Of a DNA stretch of 64,000 nt, positions 19,499 to 26,426 are shown piece by piece. Positions within the stretch are counted from its first letter, which is position 1. The number at the start of each line of letters is the position of its first letter. The notes under the pieces are model-generated. The model searched no databases and was not told the DNA's origin. It was given only the letters and a program-made list of their open reading frames with translations. The stretch is from NCBI RefSeq assembly GCF_018613715.1, contig NZ_JAGGPT010000007.1, positions 1 to 64,000 of the forward strand, given 5' to 3'. Position numbers and translations under genes: made by a program. This DNA comes from Chryseobacterium sp. ISL-6 (GTDB lineage Bacteria; Bacteroidota; Bacteroidia; Flavobacteriales; Weeksellaceae).

Positions 19499-19527
19499 AC
19501 TCAATTTCGTTCAAAAAGCACTCAATT
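19499..19527 (+). promoter_or_regulatory. Candidate LytTR operator: ACTCAATT direct repeat, 21-base period
   Basis: ACTCAATT occurs at 19499-19506 and again at 19520-19527, an exact 21-base period, matching the known spacing of LytTR half-sites (about 9 bases, 12-base gap). Each half contains CAATT, as does the repeat at 44590-44622. It lies between a LytTR gene and the T9SS cargo gene. An 8-base repeat alone could be chance. Confidence 0.35.
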
Positions 19528-19696
19528 AGTCACAATTAAGGGAAGTTACATCACACTTACTAATGAAATAAGAACACTTATTAAATCAATATATTATGAT
19601 AAGTAATATCGTTATACTTTTATCAGGAGTTCAATACACAAATTATTAATACTAAAGTTTTTCTTGGTTTTTGATTTATAAAATCAATATTATATA

Positions 19697-20923
19697 ATGA
19701 CAAGAATATATTTTTTTTTAATCTATCTATTACTCGGATCTCTTTTATTTAAAGCACAAAGTCCCTGTTCCGATTTCAACAGCACCACCAATCCCCAGGG
19801 AAATTGGAATACTGCTCCATATCCCAACGGAAATGTTCTTGCTTCAAGCGGCAGCCCTAATACATTTGACAATTCCCAATATCTCGCCTTAGAAGATCAG
19901 TCGGGGGGTTCATTTTTTATCAATACCACTGATTTTAAAAATTTAGGTCAACGCTTTTTGGGTCAATGCCTGTATTTTGATTTTTATCTCGAAAAAGACG
20001 GGAACTTTGGAGCTCCTATCCACCCTGCTATTCATATTATGGCAGGTGATAAGATCATAACATTTACTGCCAATATTACGGTAACTCCAAATAGCGGCTG
20101 GGTTCGCGTACGTGCTCCAATAGCTAATGCTACAGCCTCAGCCTTTCCAAGTAATGCAGAAGGAACATGGAGCATAGCAGGGGGAGTATGGACAGAATTC
20201 AATAATGTTATGAATAATTCTACCGCTGCAATGATCACTCCTGACTATACTTCCAATATTGGTGAGAGGGTATGGTACGATAATATCTGTATTAAATCAT
20301 GCGATGGATGTTCTGCTGATTTTAAATTAGAGACTATATTTGGTAGCAACACCAATACAGCATCTGTAAAGTTAACGCTTAATAATCCAATTTTAGTATC
20401 TACACCATCCAGCCCTGGAAGTACCTATACAGTAACCTGGGGTGATGGAACATCATCGGCGTATACTTTATCAGCGTTAACACATACGTATGCCAATTCT
20501 GGTACTTACACCATATGCGTAACCGAAAAACAAGGAAAATTAACACTATGTACACGATGCTTTACTTTCTGTTATTCGAAAGCCAGCGTACCCTCAAAAG
20601 AAATTAATACAGCGAATACACCCCCTCAAATCGACATTAAAGCAATTGGCAAAGCAGAACTTGCCACAAATAATGACTACAAATTAGTTCCTAACCCAGC
20701 CAAAGCCTATGTAGATGTTCAAACAAATCTATCAGCGAGAGGCTCTGTTTCTGTGAGAATAATTGATATGTCCGGAAAAACAGTTTTGGAAAAATCCGAA
20801 ACTTTAGAAAGCGGCCGTCAAAATATAAAACTAAATACTCAAAATCTTATTCAGGGAAGTTATATTGTTGAAATTAAAACCGACAATAAAACGAACTCTC
20901 AGAAATTACTTATTTCAAAATAA
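19697..20923 (+). CDS. Secreted protein with PKD-like module and T9SS type A sorting domain
   Basis: 408 residues. Signal peptide to about residue 20 (LLFKA then QSPC). Residues about 22-200 form a jelly-roll-like module (NTFDNSQYLALED, WYDNICIKSC). A PKD-like beta sandwich follows (TYTVTWGDGTSSAYTLSALTHTY), then a short linker. The last 80 or so residues are a T9SS type A sorting domain: LVPNPAKAYVDV, VRIIDMSGKTVL, LIQGSYIVEIKT and QKLLISK. The protein should cross the outer membrane by T9SS and be attached to or released from the surface. It follows the propeller kinase/LytTR pair, possibly as its target. Function unknown. Confidence 0.88.
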   Translation: MTRIYFFLIYLLLGSLLFKAQSPCSDFNSTTNPQGNWNTAPYPNGNVLASSGSPNTFDNSQYLALEDQSGGSFFINTTDFKNLGQRFLGQCLYFDFYLEKDGNFGAPIHPAIHIMAGDKIITFTANITVTPNSGWVRVRAPIANATASAFPSNAEGTWSIAGGVWTEFNNVMNNSTAAMITPDYTSNIGERVWYDNICIKSCDGCSADFKLETIFGSNTNTASVKLTLNNPILVSTPSSPGSTYTVTWGDGTSSAYTLSALTHTYANSGTYTICVTEKQGKLTLCTRCFTFCYSKASVPSKEINTANTPPQIDIKAIGKAELATNNDYKLVPNPAKAYVDVQTNLSARGSVSVRIIDMSGKTVLEKSETLESGRQNIKLNTQNLIQGSYIVEIKTDNKTNSQKLLISK

Positions 20924-20946
20924 ATCCTTTTGAAATCCAAAAATAG

Positions 20947-20967
20947 AGCTACCCTTTTGGGGTAGCT
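20947..20967 (+). terminator. Rho-independent terminator
   Basis: 8-base-pair stem AGCTACCC/GGGTAGCT with 5-base loop, followed by TTTTTAT. Closes the T9SS cargo gene. Confidence 0.85.
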
Positions 20968-21033
20968 TTTTATAACTTCTTATTTTACTATTGAAAAAAA
21001 TAAATTAAATTCGGTGTACATAAAATACCATCA

Positions 21034-22182
21034 ATGATACAACTTCCTTTTTCCAAGCTTTCTGATATCGGAACTACAATTTTCAGCCAGATGACTCAAT
21101 TGGCTAATGAAAACCAGGCAATCAATCTATCTCAAGGATTTCCTGATTTTATGCCTGACAATGAACTTCTGAACTATGTAGATGAATTTATAAAAAAAGG
21201 ATTTAACCAATACGCTCCTTTAGGAGGTATTATGGGACTAAAAGAGGAAATTGCCCGAAAAATTGAAAACAGTCACCAGGCTATTTATCATCCTGATTCT
21301 GAAATTACAATTACCGCTGGCGGAACGCAGGCTATTTTTACCGCCATTGCTACCTTTATTAAAAGAGATGATGAAGTAATTATTTTTGAACCCGCCTATG
21401 ACTGCTACGAACCCACTGTAGAACTTTTTGGAGGAGTTGTAAAACGTTTTGAAATGAAAGCTCCCGATTATGAAATTGATTGGAATGTGGTGAGGCAGCT
21501 GATCAGTGAAAAAACAAAAATGATCATTCTAAATAATCCTAATAACCCTTCAGGAAAGATATTAAAAGAAAAAGATATTCAGGAACTCATCAGTATTGTA
21601 AAAGATACATCAATACTTATTTTGAGTGATGAAGTATATGAAAATATTGTATTTGATGGAAAGCAGCATTTAAGTATCTGCAAGTATCCTGAACTGAAAG
21701 AAAGAAGTCTCCTGGTCGCTTCATTTGGAAAACTTTTCCATGTTACGGGCTGGAAAGTAGGATATTGTGCTGCCCCGAAGGCATTAACGGATGAATTCAG
21801 AAAAGTACATCAGTTCAATGTTTTTTGTGTAAACACACCTATTCAGCTTGCGTTAGCAGAATACATGAAAAATGATGATCATTACAATTATCTGAACGAA
21901 TTTTTTCAGGAAAAAAGAGATTTCCTAAGACGAGGACTGGCCAATACTTCATTTGAATTGCTTGATTGTGAAGGAACCTATTTTCAAGCATTGAAATATG
22001 ATAAAATATCTGATAAAAATGATTTTGAATTTGCGAGTGAATTAACGATTACCCATAAAGTGGCTAGTGTTCCTTTCTCTTCTTTCTACAAAAATAAACT
22101 GAACGAAAATGTGATCCGATTATGCTTCGCTAAAAAAGAGGAAACTTTAGAAAAAGCAATCGAACATCTCATGAAAATTTAA
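21034..22182 (+). CDS. PLP-dependent aminotransferase, methionine aminotransferase (YbdL) type
   Basis: 382-residue fold-type I class I/II aminotransferase. NLSQGFPDF and GFNQYAPLGGIMGLKEEIA open the substrate pocket, NNPNNPSGK holds the PLP-contact Asn, LSDEVYE the PLP-pyridine Asp, and SFGKLFHVTGWK the Schiff-base lysine (Lys233). The pattern closely follows E. coli YbdL, which prefers methionine, histidine and phenylalanine. In methionine salvage this enzyme would convert 4-methylthio-2-oxobutanoate to methionine; that role is inferred. It lies 20 bases before a small membrane-protein gene on the same strand. Confidence 0.88.
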   Translation: MIQLPFSKLSDIGTTIFSQMTQLANENQAINLSQGFPDFMPDNELLNYVDEFIKKGFNQYAPLGGIMGLKEEIARKIENSHQAIYHPDSEITITAGGTQAIFTAIATFIKRDDEVIIFEPAYDCYEPTVELFGGVVKRFEMKAPDYEIDWNVVRQLISEKTKMIILNNPNNPSGKILKEKDIQELISIVKDTSILILSDEVYENIVFDGKQHLSICKYPELKERSLLVASFGKLFHVTGWKVGYCAAPKALTDEFRKVHQFNVFCVNTPIQLALAEYMKNDDHYNYLNEFFQEKRDFLRRGLANTSFELLDCEGTYFQALKYDKISDKNDFEFASELTITHKVASVPFSSFYKNKLNENVIRLCFAKKEETLEKAIEHLMKI

Positions 22183-22202
22183 TCTAAACAAATAACCACA
22201 AC

Positions 22203-22832
22203 ATGAAAGCCCTCAATTTAAACAAAGCTAAAATATTTGATTATTTTATACTAGTCATAAGATTCTTATTGGCTTATACCTTTATTCGTTATGGGTATTC
22301 TAAATTAACAGATGGACAGTTTGGTTTAAATGAAAATGAGCTTTTACAGCCTATAAAAGATCTAAACCTAATGAAAGTGGGTTGGTACCTATTCAGTTTT
22401 CAACCTTTTTCTTACTTTATAGGTGTATCTCAAATATTATGTGCCATTTTCTTATTGTTTAACAGAACAGTTCTATTAGGTGCATTATTGTTTCTTCCTA
22501 TTGCTGCTAATATTTTAATAATAGACCTAACAATTATGCCAAAGCAAATGGCAAATGCTTTTGCTTTTCGTCTTTCTTTTTATATCCTTTTAGATCTGCT
22601 TATTTTCTATCACTACAGAGAGAAAGTAATAAATGCTTTTAAATCCTTAACATCAGGAATTAAGTTTAAATTCAAGCATCATTTCTCATTATATCTTCTT
22701 CTTCCTCTTTTTGCTCTTGTTCTTGAGTTCTCTTCAGCAATACCTACTGCTATATTTATATTTTTGAAGGAGCCTCAGAAAAGCTGGAACTATATCACAA
22801 GTATCGTAAATGTATTATTGAAAAATATTTAA
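22203..22832 (+). CDS. Polytopic membrane protein, DoxX-like
   Basis: 209 residues with about five hydrophobic segments. The first part (FDYFILVIRFLLAYTFIRYGYSKLTDGQFG) and the helix pattern LFSFQPFSYFIGVSQILCAIFLLFNRT resemble DoxX/DoxD-like proteins, but the match is by eye and weak. No catalytic motif is visible. It starts 20 bases after the aminotransferase gene, suggesting cotranscription, and a terminator overlaps its stop codon region. Confidence 0.65.
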   Translation: MKALNLNKAKIFDYFILVIRFLLAYTFIRYGYSKLTDGQFGLNENELLQPIKDLNLMKVGWYLFSFQPFSYFIGVSQILCAIFLLFNRTVLLGALLFLPIAANILIIDLTIMPKQMANAFAFRLSFYILLDLLIFYHYREKVINAFKSLTSGIKFKFKHHFSLYLLLPLFALVLEFSSAIPTAIFIFLKEPQKSWNYITSIVNVLLKNI

Positions 22833-22860
22833 AAAGCAGTAGAAAAATCCACTGCTTTTT
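22831..22860 (+). terminator. Rho-independent terminator
   Basis: 10-base-pair stem AAAAAGCAGT/ACTGCTTTTT with a 10-base loop, continuing into further T residues. Starts in the stop codon region of the membrane-protein gene. Confidence 0.85.
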
Positions 22861-22915
22861 TTTATTCTATTCTATTTCTAAAAGTTCTTACTGAATGTTC
22901 TTATTATATTTCTTA

Positions 22916-23680
22916 TTACAATGCCATTCCTCCGGAAACTTCAATTCTCTGTCCGGTTATCCAACCTGCATCATCGGTACATAAGAAGGCTACCACTCCA
23001 CCAACATCTTCAGGAAGTCCTGCTCTGCCCAGAGCGGTAATATTTGAAACCAATGTGTTAACTTCTTTATTATCTCTGGTTCTGCCACCACCAAAATCCG
23101 TCTCTATAGCTCCAGGAGCAACAACGTTCGCTTTGATCTTTTTAGGACCTAATTCTTTTGCCATATACTTTGTAAGCATTTCTACCCCAGCTTTCATTGA
23201 TCCGTATACTGAAGATCCTGGTAAAGCCACTCTGGCAAGTCCTGAAGAAATATTGATAATTCCTCCACCTTCATTTATAAAAGGTAAAAACTTCTGACTA
23301 AGGAAAAACACACCTTTAAAATGGATGTCAACAATATCGTCCAACTGTTCTTCTGTAGTTTCTGAAATGGGTGAATACAAAGCTGTGCCTGCATTATTGA
23401 TAAGATAATCAATGTTTGTACTTCCCATATTCTCTTGTAAATGATTAGTCACATTTTGTACAAAAGCATCAAAACTTTTTATATCTTTCGTATCCAGCTG
23501 ATAAGCAACAGCTTTTCTTCCTAATGCTTTGATCTCATTAACGACTGTATCAGCTTCCTCTTTACTGGTTTTATAAGTTATAATAACATCAAGCCCTTTT
23601 TCAGCAATTCTAAGCGCTGAGTTCCTTCCTATTCCACGACTTCCGCCGGTTACTAATGCGATTTTTGTTTTTGGATTCAT
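22916..23680 (-). CDS. SDR-family oxidoreductase (FabG/glucose-dehydrogenase-like)
   Basis: 254-residue classical SDR. TGGSRGIG near residues 11-18 binds NADP, NNAG lies near 92-95, and the catalytic set is Ser (NISSG), Tyr (VYGSMK) and Lys four residues later. The ending WITGQRIEVSGGMAL is the standard C-terminus of FabG-like enzymes. The substrate is unknown. It lies 86 bases downstream of an AraC regulator on the same strand, an arrangement in which the regulator often controls the enzyme. Confidence 0.87.
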   Translation of the reverse strand: MNPKTKIALVTGGSRGIGRNSALRIAEKGLDVIITYKTSKEEADTVVNEIKALGRKAVAYQLDTKDIKSFDAFVQNVTNHLQENMGSTNIDYLINNAGTALYSPISETTEEQLDDIVDIHFKGVFFLSQKFLPFINEGGGIINISSGLARVALPGSSVYGSMKAGVEMLTKYMAKELGPKKIKANVVAPGAIETDFGGGRTRDNKEVNTLVSNITALGRAGLPEDVGGVVAFLCTDDAGWITGQRIEVSGGMAL

Positions 23681-23766
23681 TTTTTGTTATTTTTAATGGG
23701 ACAAAGTTCAGATATTTAAGAGTGTCGATGTTTGCTTCAATCAATCTTATATTTGCAAAATTCAAA

Positions 23767-24705
23767 TCAAGAGCGAAACTGCAATGGATTGAAAGATGTT
23801 TTTCTCTTAAAAAAGTTTGAAAAATGAGCGATCTCCTCAAAACCGAGAGCATATGATATTTCGGAAACATTCCATGTAGTTTGTCTCAGTAATATCTTAG
23901 CTTCCTGAATAAGCCGGTCAGCAATAAATTCTGTTGTTGTTTTACCTGTATTTTCCTTAAGTTTTTTATTTAGATAGTTAACATGCACGGCAAGCCTGTC
24001 GGCATAGTCTTTTGCTGTTTTTAGCTGCAACCTCTGATCGTAGGATTCGATTGGAAACTGCCGTTCCAATAGTTCTATAAATAATGAAACCACCCTTAAT
24101 GAAGCATCATTAGATGTTGATAATTTAGTTGCCGGTTGTAATTTCTGCCCGTAATGAATAAGTTCCAATACATAGTTTCTGATGAGATCATATTTAAAAA
24201 TATAGTCAGATTCTATTTCATTTTTTATTTTCTTAAAAAGCATCTCTATTTCATTGGCGAGCTCATCATCAATTTCAAATAAAGGAAATCCTCCCGGCTG
24301 AAATATTGGGAGATCTTCAAGAGAATTGTGCGATTTATCTTTAATAAAAAAATCCTCCGTAAATACACAAAAACTACCTGACTGATTGGGATCCTCGGGA
24401 ACCCAGTGATAAGGAACTTTTGGTGTAGCAAATAATAACGCATTATTTTTTATGGCGATTACTTTATCAGCATATTCAGCTCTATTGCGTCCGCGGATCA
24501 GACTTATTTTATAATATTTCCTTCTATTATAAGGCATTTCAGAAGTTGTTCTTGCTTTTTCGATCGTTTGTGCTATATCAAATACATTAAAATGGCCTAT
24601 ATCTTTATGTAAACCTTTTGGAAAAATACTTTCCAGATCTTTCCCAAGCTTAGCCGTCATTTCTTTATAGAAATCTTCTAATGAAGCATGAACAATTTTT
24701 TCCAT
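23767..24705 (-). CDS. AraC-family transcriptional regulator
   Basis: 312 residues (ATG at 24705; a TTG two codons upstream is also in frame). The N-terminal cupin-like sensing domain includes MPYNRRKYYKISLI and ALLFATPKVPYHW. The C-terminal double HTH begins near residue 215 (KTAKDYADRLAVHVNYLNKKLKENTGKTTTEFI) and ends EISYALGFEEIAHFSNFFKRKTSFNPLQFR. It is clearly paralogous to the regulator at 42316-43230, sharing the same phrases. It precedes an SDR gene on the same strand and faces the first Gly-Gly leader peptide gene across a 152-base divergent gap. Confidence 0.9.
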   Translation of the reverse strand: MEKIVHASLEDFYKEMTAKLGKDLESIFPKGLHKDIGHFNVFDIAQTIEKARTTSEMPYNRRKYYKISLIRGRNRAEYADKVIAIKNNALLFATPKVPYHWVPEDPNQSGSFCVFTEDFFIKDKSHNSLEDLPIFQPGGFPLFEIDDELANEIEMLFKKIKNEIESDYIFKYDLIRNYVLELIHYGQKLQPATKLSTSNDASLRVVSLFIELLERQFPIESYDQRLQLKTAKDYADRLAVHVNYLNKKLKENTGKTTTEFIADRLIQEAKILLRQTTWNVSEISYALGFEEIAHFSNFFKRKTSFNPLQFRS

Positions 24706-24774
24706 AATCAAGAATTTGTAAAATTCAAATATATAAAGTTACGTAAATATTGAATTTGATTACTTTATTGCGAT

Positions 24775-24828
24775 AAATAAATATTTTTCATAATAACGTG
24801 ATATAATAAGTATTTTTTTATAACTTAG
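24775..24828 (+). promoter_or_regulatory. Conserved upstream box and -7 element of peptide gene 1
   Basis: A 31-base block at 24775-24805 recurs at 25120-25150 upstream of peptide gene 2 with 28 of 31 bases identical and the same 52-base distance to the ATG. It is followed by TAACTTAG (24821-24828), a variant of TAnnTTTG, 29 bases before the ATG. Peptide gene 4 has TACCTTAG at exactly the same distance. Confidence 0.5.
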
Positions 24829-24857
24829 ATTTAAACTAATCTATTAAACTCATTATC

Positions 24858-25013
24858 ATGAAAAATCAAAATTTACAAAAAGGAAAAAAATTAAACAAAA
24901 GAGAGCTAAGAACAATTACCGGTGGTCTGCAAATGTGTATAGATCCTGACACTAATCAGTGTATTGCTTATGGACGCCAGTGTGCGGAATTTCAATGTAG
25001 ATATATTCCTTAA
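24858..25013 (+). CDS. Gly-Gly leader cysteine-rich peptide 1 (bacteriocin-like)
   Basis: 51 residues. Leader MKNQNLQKGKKLNKRELRTI ends in the double-glycine TGG (residues 21-23), the signature cut by C39 peptidases of peptide exporters. The 28-residue core has four cysteines at 27, 35, 42 and 47. The double glycine, cysteine spacing (C-x7-C-x6-C-x4-C) and the CIDP and CAE..CR phrases recur in the four following genes. In Chryseobacterium such genes are usually labelled bacteriocin-like protein without experimental proof. Promoter-like box upstream and own terminator downstream indicate a separate transcript. Confidence 0.8.
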   Translation: MKNQNLQKGKKLNKRELRTITGGLQMCIDPDTNQCIAYGRQCAEFQCRYIP

Positions 25014-25033
25014 AATTGATATTTTTTTTATAC

Positions 25034-25054
25034 AACCACTCGTAATGAGTGGTT
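25034..25054 (+). terminator. Terminator after peptide gene 1
   Basis: 8-base-pair stem AACCACTC/GAGTGGTT with 5-base loop, followed by TTTTTATT. Confidence 0.85.
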
Positions 25055-25119
25055 TTTTTATTCACAAAATCTTATAAAACCCTAACAACCTTACATATAC
25101 AAACGGAGAAACGTGTAAA

Positions 25120-25175
25120 AAATAAATATTATTCATAAAAACGTGAGATACATTGAATTATTTTTAATACATTCG
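25120..25175 (+). promoter_or_regulatory. Conserved upstream box of peptide gene 2
   Basis: The block 25120-25150 matches 24775-24805 at 28 of 31 positions. TACATTCG at 25168-25175 is a near match to TAnnTTTG. The spacing from box to ATG (52 bases) equals that of peptide gene 1. Confidence 0.45.
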
Positions 25176-25202
25176 TTATCAACAAATTTATTAATTTATA
25201 AT

Positions 25203-25373
25203 ATGAAAAATCTAAACCTTGGAAAAGGAAAAAAACTGAACAAAAAAGAATTGAGAGTAATTACTGGTGGACGAATGATATGTATTGATCCATTTACGGG
25301 AAGCTGTAAAAGAGTCGGGGCATTTTGCGCGGAACCAGAATGCAGGCCTGATCCTATTGAACCATTAAATTAA
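25203..25373 (+). CDS. Gly-Gly leader cysteine-rich peptide 2 (bacteriocin-like)
   Basis: 56 residues. The ATG at 25203 aligns with the other family members; a longer in-frame version from 25143 would add 20 hydrophobic residues and destroy the leader, so it is rejected. The leader MKNLNLGKGKKLNKKELRVI ends TGG at 21-23. Core cysteines are at 27, 35, 42 and 47, the same as in peptides 1 and 3. The core reads RMICIDPFTGSCKRVGAFC then AEPECRPDPIEPLN. No terminator separates it from gene 3, 49 bases downstream, so they are likely one transcript. Confidence 0.8.
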   Translation: MKNLNLGKGKKLNKKELRVITGGRMICIDPFTGSCKRVGAFCAEPECRPDPIEPLN

Positions 25374-25422
25374 ATTCTTTAATTACTCACGATCATTTTA
25401 ACTAACTTATAAAATCAATATT

Positions 25423-25584
25423 ATGAAAAATCTAAACCTTGAAAAAGGAAAAAAACTGAACAAAAAAGAACTGAGAGTAATTACAGGTGGATTAATGCAA
25501 TGCCGCGATCCAAAAACAAATGGCTGCAGAGTATTTTCAAATGGCTGCGCTGAGATTGACTGTCGTCCGGGATTGATTCCATAA
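25423..25584 (+). CDS. Gly-Gly leader cysteine-rich peptide 3 (bacteriocin-like)
   Basis: 53 residues. The leader is nearly identical to that of peptide 2 even at the DNA level (MKNLNLEKGKKLNKKELRVI, TGG at 21-23), while the core is clearly different (LMQCRDPKTNGCRVFSNGC, AEIDCRPGLIP) yet keeps cysteines at 27, 35, 42 and 47. Leader conservation with core divergence is the usual pattern of exported ribosomal peptides. The gene is followed by its own terminator. Confidence 0.8.
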   Translation: MKNLNLEKGKKLNKKELRVITGGLMQCRDPKTNGCRVFSNGCAEIDCRPGLIP

Positions 25585-25602
25585 GATAAAAAAGATTATA
25601 AG

Positions 25603-25633
25603 AAAATGCCACTCCACTATTGAGTGGCATTTT
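25603..25633 (+). terminator. Terminator after peptide gene 3
   Basis: 12-base-pair stem AAAATGCCACTC/GAGTGGCATTTT with a 7-base loop and a T tract. The stem core resembles that of the terminator after peptide gene 5. Confidence 0.88.
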
Positions 25634-25738
25634 TTATTATTTAATTAATTACCCATTGTTTCATTAAAACAAAATACTTTTTTATTATTTACAACTAAAT
25701 TAATCCTTCAAAAGTGACATAAAACTAATTATTTTTCC

Positions 25739-25746
25739 TACCTTAG
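25739..25746 (+). promoter_or_regulatory. -7-like element TACCTTAG of peptide gene 4
   Basis: TACCTTAG ends 29 bases before the ATG, the same spacing as TAACTTAG for peptide gene 1. The following leader (CTAACCTACTAAAAATCATT then AACATG) also resembles that of gene 1. Confidence 0.45.
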
Positions 25747-25775
25747 TTTTATCTAACCTACTAAAAATCATTAAC

Positions 25776-25982
25776 ATGAAAAATCAAAACCTACAAAAGG
25801 GGAAAAAACTAACAAAAAAAGAATTAAAAACAATTGTTGGCGGGATGCTGGATTGCAAGCAACCTATTGCATGCCCTACTTACCCTTGTGATCCTCCACT
25901 TCCAGATTATCCAAATGGTTGTACTACTATTGCTGTAGGTTGTGCACAAAAAGAATGTCGCCCAGGAATTGATCCAGTATAA
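25776..25982 (+). CDS. Gly-Gly leader cysteine-rich peptide 4, six-cysteine variant
   Basis: 68 residues, the longest of the five. The leader MKNQNLQKGKKLTKKELKTI ends VGG at 21-23. The core has six cysteines (27, 33, 38, 49, 56, 61). The last three keep the family spacing C-x6-C-x4-C and the CA..ECRPG ending, while the first loop carries a 14-residue insertion rich in proline with two extra cysteines (CPTYPC then DPPLPDYP). This looks like one family member that gained a loop. No strong terminator is seen before gene 5. Confidence 0.8.
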   Translation: MKNQNLQKGKKLTKKELKTIVGGMLDCKQPIACPTYPCDPPLPDYPNGCTTIAVGCAQKECRPGIDPV

Positions 25983-26104
25983 AAGACTGTTACCGAACAA
26001 TCCTTTTAAAAATTTATTTATAAAAAACTATAAAAACAATCCTATATAAAGTGTTATTTAAAATAAACTTTATTCCACTTAATTTTTAACTAAAAATCCT
26101 TACT

Positions 26105-26257
26105 ATGAAAAATCAAAATGGAAAAAAACTGAGTAAAAGAGAATTGAGAAGCATTACAGGTGGATTACTTGACTGCATCGATCCTGCTACAGGAGGCTGT
26201 AAAAGAATATCAATAAGTTGCGCTCAATTACAATGCAGACCAACAATAGAGCCTTAA
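26105..26257 (+). CDS. Gly-Gly leader cysteine-rich peptide 5 (bacteriocin-like)
   Basis: 50 residues. Its leader is three residues shorter (MKNQNGKKLSKRELRSI, TGG at 18-20), lacking the LQK segment, but the core spacing is unchanged: cysteines 24, 32, 39 and 44, with CIDPATGGC and CAQLQCRP. The untranslated leader CTAAAAATC..TTAC just before the ATG resembles that of gene 4. A strong terminator follows 14 bases after the stop. Confidence 0.8.
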   Translation: MKNQNGKKLSKRELRSITGGLLDCIDPATGGCKRISISCAQLQCRPTIEP

Positions 26258-26271
26258 TAAAAATACTATTA

Positions 26272-26309
26272 AAAAAAATGCCATTCTTTAATTAGAATGG
26301 CATTTTTTT
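26272..26309 (+). terminator. Terminator after peptide gene 5
   Basis: 16-base-pair stem (26272-26287 with 26294-26309) around a 6-base loop; AAAATGCCATTCT in the left arm resembles the terminator stem after gene 3. Ends in a T run. Confidence 0.88.
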
Positions 26310-26368
26310 TAATATTCTATTCTCCATCTATTACCCTTCGCTGAATATTTTGTATGATCATTGCATAC

Positions 26369-26402
26369 AAAAAACGCTCCCAAATTCATGAAAGCGTTTT
26401 TT
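26369..26402 (-). terminator. Terminator of ychF (possibly bidirectional)
   Basis: AAAAAACGCT (26369-26378) pairs with AGCGTTTTTT (26393-26402). A and T tracts on both sides allow use from either strand between the convergent peptide cluster and ychF. Confidence 0.7.
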
Positions 26403-26426
26403 TAATTACTATAACTTTAATATTCT

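Noticed and set aside
25143..25202. Upstream extension of peptide gene 2
   Set aside because: The extra 20 residues are hydrophobic, have no counterpart in the other four peptides and would bury the Gly-Gly leader.
24858..26257. CRISPR-like or simple tandem repeat array
   Set aside because: The repetition is confined to the leader-coding parts of five separate genes with their own terminators and variable spacing.
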